Source: Pelargonium cotyledonis (lineage: Eukaryota; Streptophyta; Magnoliopsida; Geraniales; Geraniaceae). Taken from it: 30,410 bases of DNA. The position numbers were made by a program, and so were the translations under genes. Under the pieces are notes generated by a model. It saw nothing but the letters and a program-made list of their open reading frames with translations. It was not told where the DNA came from and did not search any database. The stretch is taken from contig JAYMTA010000366.1 of assembly GCA_036897625.1 (NCBI GenBank), positions 1 to 30,410 on the forward strand. The letters run 5' to 3'. Below, piece by piece: positions 1 through 10,217 of the stretch (within the stretch, counting starts at the first letter, position 1; every line of letters starts with the position of its first letter).

Positions 1-300
1 CCCTCCATAGCTTCCGCCGGAGGACCGGATCTGGAGCCCTCGCCGGACGATGGTGGCCTAGAGAGAGACAACAGTGACCGGAGCACCATGGTCGCCGCCG
101 TGACCGGATCGGAGCATGCTGGTCGCCGTCGTGGCTGTCTCTGTTGTGGCTGTCCATTTGAGAGAGATAGAGAGAAAGAGAAGTGAGTTAGGTTAGGTTA
201 AAGTTTCAGATTTTGTTTTTGTTTTTGTTTTTGTTTTTATTTTTTTATTTCATAATTTAAGGGCTTGTTTGGTAAACTTAAAAAATATTATTAGAGGGTA
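1..300. repeat. GC-rich then T-rich repeat-like sequence at the left edge
   Basis: The first ~150 bases are GC-rich with repeated ccgga and gtcgccg words. A GA-rich tract (about 158-182) and a T-rich tract follow, then a gcttgtttggtaaa motif near 263-276. No ORF supports a gene. The reverse complement of about 230-290 resembles the sequence near 30250-30300 at the other end of the window (both have a ccaaaca-rg-c-cttaa core followed by an A-rich run). This suggests a dispersed element family. The call is inference from composition and this one similarity; the class is unknown. Confidence 0.35.
213..238. repeat. (GTTTTT)n short tandem repeat
   Basis: About four consecutive copies of the hexamer gttttt, followed by a longer T-rich tract. 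This is a simple sequence repeat in the distal upstream region of TOC75, with no visible function. Confidence 0.8.
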
Positions 301-565
301 TATTGGTCTTTCAGCTCAAACTAATGGTGAAACTAACGGATTTTGGTAAATGGTTACTTCACTAAGGCTAGATGTCAAAAGAGTTAATTTATGGGGGTTA
401 TATATATTAAGTCACTAGTTCATTGGGAATTTCTGTAATTTCCCCTAATTTTAATTGATGTAATTTGTAGGTTTTGGGGTGTTGTGAATTTGGGGGTTTT
501 TGTTGCTATATTTGTGCTTGGAGAGATGAGATAATGCTGTCAAAATTTATTCATTTTTTTTTGTG

Positions 566-662
566 CCACGTCATTAAAATTTGACACCTCAGCGAGAGGA
601 GTGTGTCGTCTGCATCCACGTCAGTGCGTTTATGCCAGCAAGTCAGAGAGACAGTCACGTCA
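566..662. promoter_or_regulatory. Cluster of three CACGTCA (TGACGTG) elements upstream of TOC75
   Basis: CCACGTCA occurs at 566-573 and 616-623, and TCACGTCA at 655-662. All three are in the same orientation within 97 bases, roughly 380-475 bases before the TOC75 start codon. The reverse complement TGACGTG(G) is a classic ACGT-core binding site for plant bZIP factors of the hexamer, G/C-box and TGA classes. The motifs are visible directly; bZIP control of TOC75 is inference. A TATA-like ttatat near 721-727 and a CT-rich leader lie between this cluster and the ATG. Confidence 0.5.
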
Positions 663-1040
663 GCATGAGTTAACGAAAGAATGGATAGTCTCTAGTACTC
701 AATTAGGTACGAAATTATACTTTATATACTAACTCTAATAAAGTAAAATATTATGTATTAAATGTGAATTCACACAAAATTTAACGTAATAAAATTGCAT
801 TTAATCCATGATTTGAATATTTAATTTGACTGAGAGAAAAAGAAATTGGCAAACCTTGAATATCTCGCCCAACCCAATCCTGCAAATCTATCGTATCAAG
901 TAACTGTAATTTCGAAAAAAACCAGAAATAAAAAAGAAGAACCTGAAGAAGGAGAACAAAACCTCCTCATCCACTAACACCAACCCTCCTCTAACTACAT
1001 TTCCACCACCACTCTCTTCTTCTTCAGAGTCTTCAACAAA

Positions 1041-4000
1041 ATGAACCCTCTTGCTCTCTCCACCCATTCTCCAAACCCAATTGGCCTTCCCAATCCTCTC
1101 CCCTCCCACCGCCGCTCCTCCTCCTCCGCCGCCTCAAGGTGCTGCCTTTTACCCTCTTCCTCCTCCCAAAAACCCAAACCCCACTTCATTTTCCCCAAAA
1201 CCCTAGCATTTTCCTCTGCCTCCGCCGCCGCTGCCGCCATCCTCTTCAACATCTCCCCTCTTTCCTCGCTCTTCGCCGGCGGAGGCGGCGGTCCTGGGAA
1301 TTTCGGCGGTAATGGTGGAGGAGGCGGCGGGAATGGAGGAGGAGGTGGAGACTTCTGGAGGCGACTGTTCTCTCCGTCGGCCGCCATTGCAGACGAGTCT
1401 CAGTCCGGTGAGGATTGGGATGCTCATGGTCTTCCCGCCAACGCCGTGGTGAAGCTTAACAAGCTCAACGGCTTCAAAAGGTACAAGGTTTCCGATATTG
1501 TGTTTTACGATAAGAAGACCAGGAACACGGTCAGTAACAACGACTCCTTCTTCGAGATGGTGTCTCTGAAGGCTGGGAGCTCCTACACCAAGGATCAGCT
1601 GCAGCGCGAGCTCGAGACCCTCGAGACTTGCGGTATGTTCGAGAAGGTTGATTTGGAAGGGAAGACCAACCCGGACGGGACCATTACGGTTCGAATTCTT
1701 TATGATGAGAGTACATGGCAAGGTGCCAATAGATTCAGGTGTATCAATGTGGGTATGATGCAGCAATCCACGCAGCTCACGATGGACCCGGACATGACCG
1801 AGAAGGAGAAGTTTGAGTTGTACAAATCCCAGGAGAGGGAGTACAAGAAGAGAATTAGGAGGGCAAAGACCTGTTTGTTGCCTGGTGATGTATCTGATGA
1901 AATTAGTAAGATGTTGAAGGAGGAGGGGAAGGTCAGCGCCCGGACCTTGCAGAATATTCGTGATGAGGTCCAGAACTGGTATTCTAACCAAGGGTACGCC
2001 TGTGCCCAGGTCGTTAATTTTGGGAATTTGAATACCGACGAGGTGGTCTGTGAGGTGGTGGAAGGGGACATTACTCGGGTGGATATACAGTTTCAAGACA
2101 AGCTTGGCAATGTGGTGGAGGGAAACACTAACCCTGATGTTGTCAGAAGAGAAATGCCGTATATGGTATGCTAATTATTATATTTCGATTCCTTTAGATA
2201 TGGTATACTGCATATCTTATATCTATCTATCTATTAATGTTTCCGAGCATTTGGTACAATTGTGGAAATTCGATAAAACTTCTTATTTATTTGTATTGTG
2301 GGGGTGAAAATCACTGATAGGGAAACCAAAACATGGATTGGAAGTGTAAATCTTCAGCTTAGACTGGCACTTCAATTGTGTTTTTCAAAACCACAATAAC
2401 GGAAAGGAGTTCTTTTTTCTTTTCTTTTTGGCATGCACTTCTCCCAGCTCTTTAGGAGTCTGCATTTGGACTCTTTGGTTCTGATATTATGGTGGTAGTT
2501 TTGTCAGTTTCATACTAATAATTAGTTGCTTTATTAACTTTCATTACAGATGACAAAAGGTCAAGCTTTCAACATAAGAGCAGGGAGGGAAGCTCTGAGG
2601 AACATAAATTCCTTAGGTTTGTTTGCGAACATTGAAGTCAACCCTCGACCTGATGAGGACAATGAAGGAGGGATCATTGTAGAGTTCAAGCTTAAAGAAC
2701 TAGACCAAAAGTCAGCTGAAATCAGTTCGGAGTGGAGTATTGTTCCTGGGCCTGGAGGACGTCCTACTCTGGTATTGATCCCCTTCTTTTGTATATTTAT
2801 TTGTAGAAATATTGTATTTTCAGGTTTCAAAGTTGAAAATCTGATTCATTGACATACATTGTATTTGATCTGTATAGGCTGGAATTACACCGGGTGGAAC
2901 TGTTTCGTTTGAACATCGGAATATTGGCGGGCTTAATAGATCCATTCTTGGCTCAGTGACCACTAGCAACTTTTTCGATTCACCAGTGAGTTGAATGATA
3001 TAATAATGATTTTAGAATTTTCTTCATTAAGATCTTGCTTGAATGCTCACCCTGATATATTTTATCAGGATGATCTTGCTTTTAAGCTGGATTATGTGCA
3101 TCCATACTTGGATGGTATAACAGATCGCCGAAACCGTACACTTCGTGCAAGCTGTTTCAATAGCCGGAAACTAAGTCCAGTTTTTACTGGAGGGCCAGGA
3201 GTGGATGAAGTCCCCCCTATATGGGTTGATCGCACTGGCATCAAAGCTAACATCACAGAGGTAAATTGCAGTAATTCTTCTATAGCGTGCTTTGTACTTT
3301 TAACTTTTAAGTACAATTTTGGATGTATTATATAACGAGGTTTCTCTTCCACATATTGATTGAATTTTGCCGGGCAGAATTTGACTCGTCAGAGCAAATT
3401 TACATATGGACTTGTGATGGAAGAGATAACAGCACGTGATGAAAGCAGCCATGTTTCTCCAAACGGTCAAAGGGTGCTGCCAAATGGAGGAATTAGTGCA
3501 GATGGACCACCAACAACCCTCAGCGGCACTGGCATTGATCGAATGACGTTTGCACAAGTAAATATAACACGAGATAACACCAAATTCGTAAATGGAGCCA
3601 TAGTTGGTGAGAGGGATGTGTTTCAGGTAAGCTGGTCTGCTTCTGTGGCCATGACAATTATTAGCTCTTCCACATTTCAACCTGCTTTCATTTCCCTATT
3701 TCTTATATTTTATTCCAGAATTCCAGTTTGCCTATAATTTTGGTTGGGGTTTTGGCAATATAGAATTATCATACAACTTTTTTTCTTTTCCTGTATTCAT
3801 GTGCGATGGTACTGAATTAAAATTTGACCGTAGAGTAAAACATACAACTAGACATGTGAAGATTTCTTTTTCAATCGTATCATATGATATCTAGAGTTCT
3901 TGTTCTTCGTGATTCTCCTCTTTTTATAGCACGAAATATCTCAAATAGAAGGCGAATTGGAAATTGATTATAATTATTAGCATCTATCTATAAAGATCTA

Positions 4001-4912
4001 AAGATTTTATTGGTCTTTGAATTTATGAAAGTAAAAAATGGACGCAGGTGTATAAGCTTGGTTTATGCCAGTCTTTTCTACCCTAAGACATTTTATTCGT
4101 ACTCAGTTGGTTCGTAATATGTTTATGAATTTCCTGCATGTATTTTCCATGTTTGTGTGCTTCAGTTACTTGAGGACTTCACGACCATTAGAAGATGGTT
4201 GTGATGTTGAATATCTTGACCTTATTGAAATTGACACCCCCTTTCGCTGAATTTATGACATTGTAATTATATATCTATTTCATACTTAATGTGACATCTT
4301 CTTACATACTAAGTGCAGCTTGATCAAGGGCTTGGGATCGGCAGCAAGCATCCATTCTTTAACCGCCACCAGTTAACAATGACACGATTCTACAAGGTGA
4401 GGAACGAGGGGGAAGACTCTCCACCAACTGTGCTAGTTCTTAATGGCCATTACGGTGGCTGTGTGGGAGACCTTCCTAGTTATGATGCTTTCACCCTTGG
4501 CGGGCCTTATTCTGTAAGGGGTTACAACATGGGAGAGTTAGGTGCTGCCCGAAATATTCTCGAGGTAGGATTTCTGGACATCTGTATGCAGTATATATAG
4601 TATATTGATATTTATAGTTTTTCATTATTATCACAAGAGCTAACATTATTCTTTTTAAAATGTTATCTGCAGCTTGCAGCAGAGTTACGGATACCTGTGC
4701 GAAACACACATGCCTATGCTTTTGTAGAACACGGCACTGATCTTGGAAGTTCAAAGGATGTCAAGGGGAACCCAACTGAGGTCTATAGGCGAACTGGTCA
4801 TGGTTCATCTTATGGCGTTGGCATCAAGCTAGGTCTAGTACGAGCAGAGTATGCTGTTGATCATAATTCTGGGACTGGTTCGGTGTTCATTCGGTTTGGA
4901 GAGAGATTTTGA
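1041..4912 (+). CDS. TOC75: TOC75, chloroplast outer-envelope protein-import channel (Omp85 family), 7 exons, 793 aa
   Basis: Exons are 1041-2165, 2550-2771, 2878-2985, 3069-3260, 3378-3626, 4319-4564 and 4673-4912. All junctions are phase 0 and all introns are GT..AG. The product is the beta-barrel channel of the TOC complex, which passes cytosolic precursors through the chloroplast outer envelope together with TOC159 and TOC34 receptors. The N-terminus is the bipartite TOC75 presequence: a Ser/Pro-rich transit peptide, an Ala-rich stretch (about 59-67) and the hallmark poly-glycine block (about 80-103). An AIA cleavage-like site follows at 115-117, where plastidic signal peptidase would cut. 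POTRA domains follow (about 120-440), then the Omp85 barrel containing the conserved VRGY loop-6 motif at residues 698-701. Its 793 aa is close to the family's ~810. The exon 1/2 junction (PYM-MTKGQ) differs from the LPKQL..G wording I know from other TOC75 proteins. Assignment to the TOC75-III type is confident; only the 5' UTR is unresolved. Confidence 0.97.
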
Positions 4913-5668
4913 GTATGTCCAGCAGGATCAATTTTTTTGCATGGTGACATGGACCATTAAGAGCTGGAAGTAGAGCACTGCACTGCAGGTTTTGAAGTTA
5001 ATTAGAACTAGATGAGTTTTAGTAGCAATTTTTTGTATTGAAACTGTATGATACATCCAAGTATTTGCATCACAATGATCAGGATTTGATTGTTGGAAGT
5101 CCAGAATCATGATTCAATTATATGTAATCTTCATATTAAAGTGAAATATATAATTGCTCTTTAAAGCTTGTTTGGGAGGCCTATTGGGTTTAACCATTAA
5201 AATAGAATTTTGTTTTGGTTCCATTTACTAAGAAAAAAAGACAGTACGATTACCTAAAGAAGATATACGACGGATGTTAACTTCAGATTTAGACATACAT
5301 GTTTTTACCCTGTACAGTAGAGCATTGTATTTTTACACAGTACAAACATTTTACCTCTTTCCGGTCACTTTCTATCTAAAAATTTGAAGACAATCCAAAC
5401 AAGTCCTTAGTCTTGCATTCCCCAGTCTGAACTCTCATTTGCATGTTCATAAAAATTGCAATAGCACCAAAGTGCAAGCTTAAATGATAACCCATCAATG
5501 AAAGTGAACTATACAGATTATTGGGTATTACAGTACATTTCCTTGTGTAATTTACTTTGATCTTCCCCAAAATAACCGACACCAAAAAAACATCATTTTT
5601 TTCACCTCAGGCCCAATATTGTTTTGGCCCAAGTGCAGCTCCAAGTGAAAAAAAACATCCTCTGCTTC
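4913..5668. other. Convergent 3' region between TOC75 and the J-protein gene
   Basis: The two genes end tail to tail, 756 bases apart from stop to stop. The stretch is AT-rich and presumably contains both 3' UTRs and polyadenylation regions, with AATAAA-like words scattered. No ORF looks coding and I see no mobile element. Confidence 0.6.
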
Positions 5669-8505
5669 TTAGAGACCCAGTTCTTTTTTCAACTGAGCAA
5701 GAGTTGCTTCTATCTCATCAATGCTATCCTCAATGCTGCTATTCTTTTCAACACTGTCTCTGCTTCTCTCTGTCGCGGAACTTCCTTTTCGAGGCCCTTC
5801 GCTGCTATCTTTCTCAGCCTCTTGATTGGTTATGTTGAGTTCTTTCTCAAGAAATTCTACCAATTCTTCCCCAATATCCTGCAAGTATGTTTAACAACAC
5901 GCAATTTTAGAACGCAATACAAGATTGTTTAATCGTTCATCTTTTTTATGGTAATTTTCTATGACACTCAAAAAATTCATATAGATTCTTACCGCCAGTT
6001 CCTCCCATAGGCTCTTGGGCTTTCCTTGTGCAGAAACGCTAGCTTCCCAGTTCTGGAATTCATCTTGAAGATCTTTAAAGAAGTCATCTGCACCACCAAC
6101 CAAATCAAGGCTTAAAACACTGCCGTAAAAGTAGTTTTAACTAGCCATAATATATAAATGCTTGGCAAGATTTGAAAAAAGGCCCAAAGAACTTCAGCTG
6201 TTGCAACTTGTAACAACAACTAGAGAGGACAAAACTACCCATTGTTATTTGAACATCCCTCAAAAAATTACCTGCAGCATAAAGGGGTTAAGTATAAGAA
6301 CATACAAAAGAGAAACCTAACTCCAAAGGGATTATATTATTCGTACACAGTAGAATTCAGAATCTATAATTATATATGACCGACGGGGTATTCTAAGTTT
6401 TGATGTCATAGGCCACTAAGGTCTACAAAACAGAGGGGAGTTATGTATTAATTCAATATTTATTCTGGAGTTCATGGCACTTAGCAGACTAGCAAATAGG
6501 TAAAAAGAGCATTTACTGAAGTTCTCAAGGAGGATATGATACTATTTTGTGAGGCAGTGAGCAATGGAGAATCGACACTTCATATACGCAGACACCAAAT
6601 ATAAAGGAGCAAACTTGACTTGAAAGTGTTGTAGAATGTAGAATTATAAGAAACGGTTGGATGTATGTATGTTTGTAAAGTTTACCAAGTCCATAGAACT
6701 CTTCTTCATCTTGAACATTCTTTCTTTGGTTTCTATTAGATGTTGAGCGAGCGAAATCTGATGCATAATTTCCAGAATCATATTTCCTCCTAGAATCCGA
6801 ATTCAGCAATGCATTGTATGCATGTTTTATCCTCATAAATTTCTCTTGTGCATTTGCCTGCATGCCAACAGCTTCTGAAAAACTTAAATTATATATATAA
6901 AACCAAAAGTTTGTGGAGTTATTGAGTAATACATGAGACAAAGAAGAGAATCAGAATTGGCAGTTTATATCTATTTTACCAGTAAACACAGATACACAAT
7001 ATATATAAGTGAAGATCATGAGCAGCACAAGATGCTGAGATTGTAATTTGTAAAATACAGGTTCTAGAAATACACAAAGAAACCAATCTGAAGAGCATCC
7101 TCGTTCCTACAAATCACTGAACCAGTAATGGTTCACACATAAACAGTACGATGGGTGAATGTAAGTTTATCAATACATGATAAAATATTTCCCAAATGAT
7201 AATAAATTAGTTTCTCAAATCTCAATCTCCAGACAAAGCTATCAGCCTATCATCATTTTCCATCAACAAACGAGGGCTTTTCCAGCTCCTAGACTCCCCA
7301 TTCCCGGTGATAAGGAGAATGGTAAATGAGCCATACAAAGTAGGTGGCTGAGCGTGTCTGAAGTTATCAATCATCTAAGTGGTAGAAGATACGGTGCACT
7401 AAGCATTAATGGAATAAATTTTGATGATAATTCTGTCTGCTTTGCATTAGAATTTGCTTATCGAAATCCATGGATGAAAAAAAATATCAAAGCCTAAAGA
7501 AAGCAAGTTATTGTAAATGTCTGTTATCTTTCTAGTGGATGTACACTAATCCTGCCATGAAAGAAGCTCGTAAAAGCTATTGATTTTCATCGAGCTCTAT
7601 CAATGATCTCATACAAAATTTGATGGAGAGAAAAAACATGTTGAAAACTTTAGATAATTACCTTCCCTCCTCACAAACCTTTACCTCCTATTTCTTAACG
7701 TGTTACTCTACTCTAATGTAATCCAAACCAAGCTCGAGTCAAAGAGATGCGGCGTGTGTCATGTGAGTGCAACATTCCACTTCAGCAACCGATGGTTTTC
7801 GATAGTTGAGTTGTTAGAGAGAGGCTTGGGTTAACACAACACTAGGATGGTTTTCGATTGTTGAATTGTTAGAGAGAAGCTTGGCATAACACAACACTAG
7901 ATTTGTCTCTTAAACTAACAAGTCATAATGTTATTAGGTTTGGCCTAAGCTACCAGCATTTTCCCCCCCATTTCAATTCCTTAACAAAGGAGTGACATTT
8001 GTGCTAATACTACCTTGTTTTTGAAATCACAAACTACACTTAGCAACCAATACTGAATTCATTAAAAATCAAGCAATATTGTCACAAAACAGAAACAATA
8101 GATACAAAACAAGTAAAATGATACCTCTTTATTTACATCAGGATGATACTTGAGAGCCAGTTTCCGATAAGCCCTCTTGATTTCATCAGGAGCAGCAGAT
8201 GGAGACACACCCAACACTTCATAAGGAGACTCTCTCCGACTGGCTCTCACAACTGTGTAATTGAATCGTCGTCTTCTTCGTCTATTACTGTAATGGTAGC
8301 TATTGCAAATTGGTGCGCAGACAACGAGATTGTGATTGAAATCACTTTTATGGCTAAATCTACAGATGGGTATTGAAGGGTTTGCTCTGTTGCTGATGCA
8401 AAGAAGAGAAAGGCGAGATCTTGAAGAAGAAGAAGAAGAAGAAAAGCGAGAGAAACAGAGGAGGCTCTGTGGCGTTAGAGGCAGAGCCAAAATATGCATG
8501 TTCAT
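5669..8505 (-). CDS. Plastid-type J-domain (DnaJ) protein, 4 exons, 285 aa
   Basis: On the minus strand the exons are 8505-8125, 6857-6686, 6087-5993 and 5878-5669 (stop TAA). The model keeps frame throughout with GT..AG introns. Residues 1 to about 88 are Ser- and Arg-rich with few acidic residues, as in a chloroplast transit peptide. The J domain starts near residue 93 (SPYEVLGV) and carries the invariant HPD at 121-123, which stimulates HSP70 ATPase. The first intron interrupts the domain after helix II/HPD, and helix III resumes in exon 2 ([10 protein letters not shown]). There is no G/F or zinc-finger region, so this is a type III (DJC) J protein. The C-terminal third has a conserved-looking [12 protein letters not shown] segment, then an acidic linker and a coiled-coil-like tail ([15 protein letters not shown]). 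It resembles an Arabidopsis plastid J protein I recall as At5g59610/DJC73; that match is from memory. It probably acts as a stromal HSP70 partner; its client is unknown. Intron 1 (1267 bases) contains a 55-bp duplication. Confidence 0.93.
7791..7900. repeat. 55-bp tandem duplication in J-protein intron 1
   Basis: Two adjacent copies (7791-7845 and 7846-7900) both begin gatggttttcgat and end acacaacactag, with only a few mismatches. This is a recent local duplication inside the intron, with no apparent coding effect. Confidence 0.85.
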
Positions 8506-8800
8506 GAAGTAATTTATGAACTTGGTCTGTTTATTTCGATTCTAATTTTATCATGTGTGTCGGAAATTTCAGGTCTGGACATGTCTTTTCGGAGGTCGGA
8601 GGTTGCTGTGTTGTTGCCTGTTGGCGATGTGGTGGTGGTGGTGGTGGTGGTGGCTGGCTCGGATTTGGCATCAACTGGGAGCTTGTACTTGGGATCATCA
8701 TCATCTATCAAGATAAGAATATGTGATAAATCAATGGCTGTGATTGATCTTAAGGAGACACCTACAATTGATGTTTCTCTTGCATATCCAATTTAACTAT
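8506..8800. other. Upstream region of the J-protein gene with an unrecognised ORF
   Basis: The minus strand 8711-8514 can be read as 65 aa containing an Asp run, a Thr run and a hydrophilic tail. The plus strand 8494-8796 can be read as 100 aa. Both depend partly on the GGT repeat for being open. I recognise neither product. The plus-strand ORF starts antisense to the J-protein start codon. The minus reading has a more protein-like mix of residues but no clear upstream continuation. It may be leader sequence, a gene fragment or chance. Confidence 0.25.
8629..8653. repeat. (GTG)n trinucleotide microsatellite
   Basis: About eight uninterrupted GTG/GGT units lie roughly 125-150 bases upstream of the J-protein ATG. 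It reads as poly-Val on the plus strand and poly-Thr on the minus strand, which is why open frames appear here. Confidence 0.85.
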
Positions 8801-10217
8801 GAAGGGTGGTTGTGAAGGTGACTCAACTAACATTTTAGGATATTACCCCGTTGGGAGAGTGGTTCAAGGCTCGGATTTCATACGTAAGATCTCGAGTTAC
8901 TTTAAGCTCTATTGATATATAGTGTGTGAGAATTATTTAATTTACATTTCAGGTTTATAAATTTTAAGTTTTTAGACTAAAAGAACTAACGTTGTAAATT
9001 GTAATAAATTAGTAAAGTTAGTGTAGGTGAATTTTTATTCGGGGACGTTTCACAATATTTTACGATTACGTTATTATAGGAGTTTATTAGACTTTAAATC
9101 GAAATCACAATCTTAAAATTTAAATTAAATATAAAAAAATCATATTGAGTGTACAAAATATACAAAATAGAACCCATGAAGATAAAAATGACTAAAACAT
9201 GAAAATACATCAAACACGAGTCGAAAAGATGATGAAATAAAATCAAATTGAGGACCACGTAAGGTCGGGGGATCCATCTCCACGTCCATGGTGTGATATT
9301 GTGCAACTGTGACGCATATGCTTGCGAGCTATTGCATTGATGTGCCACTACAACTCTTATGTTCGTGGACATTGTGTGGATTTAAGTCAATTCTTGTTCA
9401 ACACATTTCAATTCTATTTTGGGTGATTTCAAGAATATTTTTCGGTTCTCGCGTGTTCCCCTATTTACCTCTCCACAAAATTAACAATTAAAATGAACTC
9501 GTTACATATCATCTCTTCATTGTGATTGATCTTCATACTTAACTAGATCCATACATTCATACCTAACCAGATCCATGCAATTTATATATGTATAATAATA
9601 TTAGTAATGTACCAATACAAATACAAGTCGTTTATACCAATTTGAACTCCTAAATTGTATGGTAAAAGGAACACTTTAAAGGCCCTTAACTTTGTTAACT
9701 TATTATACTTCTCCATAACTTTATAGGCTCATAACTTTGATTTTAATATAATTTTCGGGTTCATTTACAAATCTCTTTTATTTTAATTATCAATGGGTAA
9801 AATCTGATTTGGTTTCTGAACGCCCTAACATGTTCCCGTTGTCTTTTCTTGGCACCGTTGCCTCCACTTGTGACATCAAAGCAGTCTTATTTAGAACCCT
9901 CAGCTTCCACTTAAGACATCAAATTAGTCTTATTTAGAACCCACATATTTTCATCATAGTTCGAACATGACATTATTGTCGACCAATTACTATATAATTA
10001 TTTATTCACTGTATGGGTATAAATACCCTCTTCTGTCTATGAAGTACCGGATTTTGAATTCTCATTTTTATTTACAATGTATTGATTACATTTTATATAA
10101 ATGTTTATTAATTGAGCTTTCACAGGCACAAGTATCTTGTCTTGAAGCCATAGCTTCGCTGTGAAGAGCTCAGTCTTCAATCTCTTCCCTTTCCATAGTT
10201 GTTGGAGCTGAACAAGA
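8800..10217. other. AT-rich intergenic region between divergent J-protein and PPR genes
   Basis: This holds the upstream sequences of two divergently oriented genes. A short segment near 8848-8900 has SINE-like words (gagagtggttcaaggct followed by gatctcgagtt) but no clear boundaries. A 43-bp duplication lies at 9863-9942. Otherwise the sequence is AT-rich without convincing coding potential. The 92-aa minus ORF at 9372-9094 has no recognisable features. Confidence 0.5.
9863..9942. repeat. 43-bp tandem duplication upstream of the PPR gene
   Basis: Copy 1 is at 9863-9905 and copy 2, slightly truncated, at 9906-9942. Both share tccactt..gacatcaaa..agtcttatttagaaccc. They lie about 275-355 bases upstream of the PPR start codon, so they could fall in its promoter. 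No function can be read from the sequence. Confidence 0.8.

Noticed and set aside
995..1387. Minus-strand proline-rich ORF of 130 codons
   Set aside because: The proline run is only the complement of the TOC75 poly-glycine block.
1203..2096. Long minus-strand ORF (297 codons) over TOC75 exon 1
   Set aside because: It is the antisense shadow of a GC-rich coding exon. The plus strand matches TOC75 throughout and the minus reading has no recognisable domain.
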